DNA from: UBA9715 sp045614225
GTDB taxonomy: Bacteria; Actinomycetota; Coriobacteriia; Coriobacteriales; Eggerthellaceae
NCBI GenBank assembly: GCA_045614225.1
Contig: JAZLCO010000022.1
Location: 1 to 64,000, forward strand
Reading direction: 5' to 3'
DNA length: 64,000 bases
In this document: piece by piece, positions 60,744-64,000 of the stretch
Layout of the letters: the number at the start of each line of letters is the position of its first letter
Numbering within the stretch: the stretch's first letter is position 1
Program-made: the position numbers and the translations under genes
The notes under the pieces: generated by a model
The model's database searches: none
Seen by the model: only the letters and a program-made list of their open reading frames with translations
Told to the model about the DNA's origin: nothing

Positions 60744-61783
60744 GCACGCCCGTCCTTCATCATACGTGCGGCAGTGGTTTTCGGTACTGCGCTAAGCGTA
60801 GCGACTTCTCTGACCGTGAAGCCTTGGCTGCGAAGTTCGGTCAGATCAGAGGGTATCGGGCCGACCAGGGCCGTGTATACGCGCCGCAGGTAATCGTAAT
60901 CGTCGGAAACGTCGCTGAAAGCTATGGACGTCTTGATTACGTTCTTTATATCGCCGGGGTAAGGCAGGCTAGGTGCAATTTGCATGATCTTCTTAAGTAG
61001 GCGCATGTCCCTTCCCGCAAACGGATACTTTCTCAAAAGGTCTTCCGCTATGAACAGCGCGACCTCGATACGGTCTTGCGTGGTATAGCGCGAGAAGTCG
61101 ATGCATGCATCGAAGCGCCTTGTGAGCGCCTTGTCGAATGACTCGAACAAGTTGGTAGTTGCGAAGATGCAGGTTTTCTCCCCGGCTTTATCGAGCTCGC
61201 GAAGGAATGTCGAGGTAACGCGGCCCATCTCTCTCACGTCTCGGGAATTGACGCGGTCGAGCGCTATTGCGTCAATTTCGTCGAACAGCACGAGGTATCG
61301 TTCAGGGGTTTTTATCTTGCGGAGCTCTTCAAAAAGCCTCACGATGTTTCTGCTCGTTTCGCCTAGTTTGCTGCTGACCAGATTATCGAATTCGACAGAC
61401 AGCAGTTCTCTGTCGAGTTGCTCGCACAAAAGCTTAACGGCTTCGGTCTTGCCGGTGCCCGGCGGTCCCTGAAGGAGGAACTTGCTAAGACCCGCATTCC
61501 TGACCACCGCGTTTTTCACGCCAACGAGATCGGTTTCGATTGCCTCTGGAAACGCTATTGCCGCGTGGTTCGTCGTCATCTTGGTGAAGAGCGAGAGCGT
61601 GTCGTCGTCGGACTGCACGACGAAAGCGTTGACATCCGTTAGTTGCGTTCTGATGTAGTCGGCAAGTTCTTCGTCGCCCGAAGCCGCAAAATCACTCGCG
61701 ATAGAGCTGGCAAGGTCACGGAAAGCCACGTCGTTGCCTTCACAATGGAAGCGGACGAGGTTTAGTATGTCGCGCTTTTTCAT
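60740..61783 (-). CDS. ietA: AAA+ ATPase, IetA-type partner of the subtilase
   Basis: A 347-residue AAA+ protein: Walker A GPPGTGKT (K112), Walker B V-L-F-D-E-I-D (D168, E169), sensor 'CIFATTNLFE' and an Arg finger in A-L-T-R-R-F-D. An N-terminal helical region (1-80) and a C-terminal HTH-like end ('FTVREVATLSAVPKTTAARM') flank the motor. It is the first gene of the pair with its own promoter, and AGGAG lies 8 bp before the ATG. By analogy with IetA it restrains and controls the protease and senses the trigger. The C-terminal HTH-like segment could allow autoregulation. Confidence 0.86.
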   Translation of the reverse strand: MKKRDILNLVRFHCEGNDVAFRDLASSIASDFAASGDEELADYIRTQLTDVNAFVVQSDDDTLSLFTKMTTNHAAIAFPEAIETDLVGVKNAVVRNAGLSKFLLQGPPGTGKTEAVKLLCEQLDRELLSVEFDNLVSSKLGETSRNIVRLFEELRKIKTPERYLVLFDEIDAIALDRVNSRDVREMGRVTSTFLRELDKAGEKTCIFATTNLFESFDKALTRRFDACIDFSRYTTQDRIEVALFIAEDLLRKYPFAGRDMRLLKKIMQIAPSLPYPGDIKNVIKTSIAFSDVSDDYDYLRRVYTALVGPIPSDLTELRSQGFTVREVATLSAVPKTTAARMMKDGRA

Positions 61784-61831
61784 CGGATTGCTCCTGTTTG
61801 CATGTTATGACGGCCCAATGATGCAAATCTA

Positions 61832-61860
61832 ATGCTATCATATTAATGGGACAAAATCAA
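61832..61860 (-). promoter_or_regulatory. Promoter of the ietA-ietS operon
   Basis: Read on the minus strand: TTGATT (61860-61855), 17-bp spacer, TAGCAT (61837-61832). It lies about 50 bp before the ietA ATG, in a 181-bp divergent region. Confidence 0.6.
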
Positions 61861-61892
61861 TATAAATTGGTACACAAACAGAAATTAACAAC

Positions 61893-61921
61893 TTGACATA
61901 GAGAGACGTTTGGCTTACATT
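61893..61921 (+). promoter_or_regulatory. Near-consensus promoter of the divergent small genes
   Basis: TTGACA (61893-61898), 17-bp spacer, TACATT (61916-61921). One of the best sigma-70 matches in the window. It drives the 42-residue frame and the small Cys-rich protein. Confidence 0.85.
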
Positions 61922-61964
61922 CACACCGTGCTGCGGAAGTTTGGTTTCGAAGGAGGTGAAAACG

Positions 61965-62093
61965 TTGGTTGAATCTGCAGCAGGTAAGAGGGAGCGCGCG
62001 GATGGTGGTCCGCGCGCCCAGGTTCAGGATGATGCTTCGAACATCAACCATAGCATTGTTATTATAGTTCACAGCGTCGTCCTTTCAAGTTAA
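61965..62093 (+). CDS. Possible 42-residue leader peptide or small protein (TTG start)
   Basis: A perfect AAGGAGGTG lies 6 bp before TTG, downstream of a strong promoter. The 42 codons encode a charged N-terminal half and a hydrophobic Ile/Val/His/Ser end (S-I-V-I-I-V-H-S-V-V-L). Within it 61994-62002 pairs with 62009-62017 (9-bp GC stem). It ends 16 bp before the next gene. It could be a membrane-active small protein or a regulatory leader; no homologue known to me. Confidence 0.5.
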   Translation: MVESAAGKRERADGGPRAQVQDDASNINHSIVIIVHSVVLSS

Positions 62094-62109
62094 ATGGAAG
62101 GATAGAAAG

Positions 62110-62316
62110 ATGTATAGGTATTGCGTCAACAACCAAGCACAGAGCAACGGTGATCACGAGATCCACAAGAGCACATGCAGATATCTTCCGCCTGAGCGTC
62201 ATAGGGTAAATTTGGGATACTGTAGCTCCGATCAGGAGGCGCTCAGCAAAGCCAAACGCCTATACCGCAAAGCCGACGGATGTGCTTTCTGCTGCCCGTC
62301 AATTCATAGGCGGTAG
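62110..62316 (+). CDS. Small Cys/His-rich protein upstream of IetAS
   Basis: A 68-residue protein: 'YRYCVNNQAQSNGDHEIHKS', then T-C-R-Y-L-P, 'LGYCSSDQEALSKAKRLYRK' and G-C-A-F-C-C. The pattern of a Y-x-V-N-x-x-A-Q-x-N-G-D-H-E-x-H front, T-C and a C-x2-C-C end is one I recall from small uncharacterised proteins in mobile DNA of many bacteria; it suggests a zinc-binding fold. AAGGATAG lies just before the ATG. It is divergent from ietA. Function unknown. Confidence 0.7.
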   Translation: MYRYCVNNQAQSNGDHEIHKSTCRYLPPERHRVNLGYCSSDQEALSKAKRLYRKADGCAFCCPSIHRR

Positions 62317-62362
62317 CATATCGCACCAGCGTTAGCGGGCTGGAGAACAAACCTGATTTCGA

Positions 62363-62396
62363 GGGGGCGGAGTGACGAGCCGCCCCCGACGTTTTT
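62363..62396 (+). terminator. Terminator after the small-gene unit
   Basis: GGGGGCGG (62363-62370) pairs with CCGCCCCC (62380-62387); GACG then TTTTT follows. Confidence 0.75.
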
Positions 62397-62472
62397 CGAG
62401 AGCCATGCCGCAGCTGCCGCTGTACGTTCCGTACGTGAGAGATGCTTATAAGCTTCATCGAATAGTTGAAAA

Positions 62473-62515
62473 ACGTGTAAAACACGTGCAATATACATTT
62501 AATACACGTTATATT
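62473..62515 (+). promoter_or_regulatory. Promoter with palindromic operator for the RelB/DinJ gene
   Basis: ACGTGT-AAA-ACACGT is a perfect palindrome at 62473-62487. TATATT (62510-62515) serves as -10. A half-copy TACACGT lies at 62503-62509. This fits autorepression by the antitoxin. Confidence 0.55.
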
Positions 62516-62595
62516 AAGCCGAGGTATGCTATCCTATTGCCAAGGCGAAGGCGAAGGGCCTTCCGAAAAAAGGAGAAGCGAAAGGAAGCGTGCAG

Positions 62596-62919
62596 ATGGA
62601 GGCAACGAACGTCACCCTGCGCATGGACAAGGGGCTGAAAGAGCAGGCGGACGAGCTGTTCGCCGAGTTGGGGCTCACGTTCACTGCGGCGGTGAATCTG
62701 TTCATAAGGAAATCTCTAAGGACGGGAGGCATCCCCTTCGATGTGGACATGTCGCCCGCAAGGACCGATCGAACGGCTATGAACGCCGCATTCGAGCAGC
62801 TTCTGGCGTCGCTGGAGGCGCAGTCGAAGATGGGCAACATCGCTCCTGGAAACCCGAGCGGATACGGCATGTCGTTGTCGGCCGACGAGATCGAGGAGGC
62901 CGCAAATGCTGTCCGCTAG
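62596..62919 (+). CDS. RelB/DinJ-family antitoxin without an adjacent toxin
   Basis: A 107-residue protein with an N-terminal ribbon-helix-helix domain ('NVTLRMDKGLKEQADELF', then 'LGLTFTAAVNLFIRKSLRTG' and G-I-P-F), the RelB/DinJ pattern, and a longer-than-usual C-terminal arm. AAAGGAAG lies 7 bp before ATG 62596. A RelE/YafQ toxin would be expected within a few bases after the stop; the next 256 bp contain none, so it is an orphan or its toxin was deleted. Confidence 0.85.
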   Translation: MEATNVTLRMDKGLKEQADELFAELGLTFTAAVNLFIRKSLRTGGIPFDVDMSPARTDRTAMNAAFEQLLASLEAQSKMGNIAPGNPSGYGMSLSADEIEEAANAVR

Positions 62920-63073
62920 GGGATGTAGCTGATAAGGAAGGGGGAAACACGCGGGTGCCCAGCGCACGAGAAGCAAAAACGGAGAACAACACCTTGAATA
63001 GGGGCGCATGATGCCTAAACCCGCCATGAGAAAACGCAATACACACGAAACAACGAATTCAGCAAAAAAGAAC

Positions 63074-63124
63074 GTTACATGGAAATTACTGTTACACGGA
63101 AAATATTATTACACGGAAAAATGG
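63074..63124 (+). repeat. Three contiguous 17-bp repeats upstream of the AAA ATPase gene
   Basis: Units GTTACATGGAAATTACT, GTTACACGGAAAATATT and ATTACACGGAAAAATGG follow without spacing. The third contains a -35 (TTACAC 63109-63114) that pairs with TATCCT (63133-63138) at 18 bp. They look like operator or iteron sites controlling the ATPase gene. Confidence 0.7.
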
Positions 63125-63175
63125 AATGTCGCTATCCTTGTGCAATGCAGGCAGGCGGCATGAGAGCGGGTGAAC

Positions 63176-64000
63176 ATGGAACCCAACCCCTTCGTCCCCT
63201 CATTCGGGACGCATCCAGGCAACTTCTACGGGCGCAGGGCATACCTGTCGAAATTCGAGGAAGCGCTCGACACGCCAGGCTCGCCGTGGCGCTACGTCGT
63301 GCTTACCGGGACTCGCGGCAGCGGGAAGACGTCTCTGATCGCGCAGTACGCCGTCCTGGCGAGGAAGCGCAAATGGGATTGCCTTGAGACGACGAGCCTG
63401 GATGCTCTCGACCGGCTCGTCCACTACGTCGGCCTCGACAAGCGAACAAGGAAAGAGGCTGCCCTTGCCCCGTCGCTGTCGATTGACGGCGTTGGCAGCG
63501 CTACCGTCGGGGGGATTTCAAGGTCGAGCGAGTCGGACGACTCGCGCTCTCTTCTGACCCACGGGCTCTGCCAGAAGCTCGGTGCCAAGACCTTTATGAA
63601 GAGGGGGCTGCTCATAACCATCGACGAGGTCCAGAAGATCAAGCAGGACGACCTTGTCAGGATCGGCAACGCGGTCCAGGGCGCCAAGAACCTGGGGCTG
63701 CCCGTCGCTTTGGTCGTGAGCGGCCTGCCGAATTCGTACAACCGCATCCGACGGTTCTCCGGCTGCACGTTCCTCATGCGCATGAAGCGGCAGAACCTCT
63801 GGTGCATGCCGAAGTCGGAGACGATCGAGTGCCTGGAGGGCCTGTTCGCGAAGGTGCCCCAAATTGCAATGAGCAAGGAGCGCCTGGTCGACGTTGGCCG
63901 CTTCACCGGGGGGCACCCCTACCTCATCCAGCTCGTCGGCAGCAACATCTACGAGGAGGTCGCGTCCCGGTACTCCCCGCGAGCGGGGATGGTGGTCGAG
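63176..64000 (+). CDS. AAA-type ATP-binding protein (partial, runs off the window)
   Basis: The frame is open to the last base: 275 residues are visible. It starts 'NPFVPSFGTHPGNFYGRRAY', then Walker A G-T-R-G-S-G-K-T-S and Walker B L-L-I-T-I-D-E-V-Q, the layout of Orc1/Cdc6-like and 'archaeal ATPase' family P-loop proteins. Such proteins occur as solo cargo in mobile elements and may act in defence or as single-protein toxins; the C-terminal domain that would decide is missing. Start ATG 63176, following a promoter and three 17-bp repeats. Confidence 0.75.
   Translation, partial: MEPNPFVPSFGTHPGNFYGRRAYLSKFEEALDTPGSPWRYVVLTGTRGSGKTSLIAQYAVLARKRKWDCLETTSLDALDRLVHYVGLDKRTRKEAALAPSLSIDGVGSATVGGISRSSESDDSRSLLTHGLCQKLGAKTFMKRGLLITIDEVQKIKQDDLVRIGNAVQGAKNLGLPVALVVSGLPNSYNRIRRFSGCTFLMRMKRQNLWCMPKSETIECLEGLFAKVPQIAMSKERLVDVGRFTGGHPYLIQLVGSNIYEEVASRYSPRAGMVVE

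Larger units (their letters stand above)
42256..64000. mobile_element. Element C: integrative conjugative element (right end outside window)
   Basis: It starts at the 45-bp att copy and carries a full Gram-positive type IV transfer set (VirD4, PrgI, VirB4, VirB1-like hydrolase, VirB6-like), a surface adhesin and defence/stabilisation cargo. By eye the GC content of the transfer region is higher than in the flanking chromosome. Integrase, relaxase and attR are not in view. Confidence 0.88.

Noticed and set aside
63074..63124. Possible CRISPR array
   Set aside because: Contiguous 17-bp repeats without spacers and no cas genes; better explained as operator or iteron sites.
63008..63163. A 51-codon frame between the antitoxin and the AAA ATPase, possible missing toxin
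   Set aside because: It lies across the three 17-bp repeats and the ATPase promoter, has no ribosome site and no RelE/YafQ features.

Overview
The window looks like a chromosome segment of an anaerobic gut actinobacterium of the class Coriobacteriia, most likely family Eggerthellaceae (Slackia-like). This is inferred from the gene types: a 1.47-kb-codon 2-hydroxyacyl-CoA dehydratase activase homologue, a DUF711 protein, an IS1249-type transposase, LPxTG adhesins with thioester and VaFE modules, and a cytoplasmic molybdopterin transhydroxylase. No 16S gene is present, so genus is a guess.

Positions 1-31.8 kb are core chromosome: the tail of a membrane-anchored surface protein, a diguanylate cyclase, a DUF47 protein, lysC, a DinG-type exonuclease/helicase, a degenerate M28 peptidase, asd, tlyA, a DUF711 protein, the dehydratase activase, rsmI, a YgjP-like hydrolase, two paralogous secreted coiled-coil proteins, metG, a frameshifted tatD, an FMN reductase, rsmA, a sodium symporter and ychF. 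Many genes end in long hairpins. Three of these hairpins share a conserved core inside unrelated but self-complementary arms and sit 3' of asd, the YgjP gene and a secreted coiled-coil gene. Several genes start 5-7 nt after a -10 box, which suggests leaderless mRNAs.

At 31.96-32.22 kb lie tRNA-Ile(GAT) and tRNA-Ala(TGC). The 3' part of tRNA-Ala is copied at 36030-36049 (20 bp) and 42211-42255 (45 bp), so at least three foreign blocks have accumulated at one integration site. Each att copy is followed by its own terminator. Block A (32220-36049) is a decayed element with an excisionase-like gene, a winged-helix gene, an ADP-ribosylglycohydrolase, a DUF4926 gene and a truncated IS1249-type transposase. 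Block B (36050-42255) carries a pyrogallol/phloroglucinol-type transhydroxylase (large and small subunits), a small CPGC protein, a GAF-LuxR regulator and a short-chain dehydrogenase. It is a plausible polyphenol (trihydroxybenzene) catabolism island.

Block C (42256 to beyond 64000) is an integrative conjugative element. It starts with the same excisionase/winged-helix pair as block A. It then has an XRE regulator, a PcfB-like protein, a VirD4 coupling protein, a Maff2-like small membrane protein, PrgI, VirB4, a glucosaminidase/NlpC-P60 wall hydrolase, a VirB6-like channel protein and a 1290-residue LPKTG adhesin. The cargo is an IetAS-type AAA ATPase/subtilase pair, two small upstream proteins, an orphan RelB/DinJ antitoxin and the start of an AAA ATPase preceded by three 17-bp repeats. 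No integrase, relaxase or right-hand att site is in view; they are expected past 64000.
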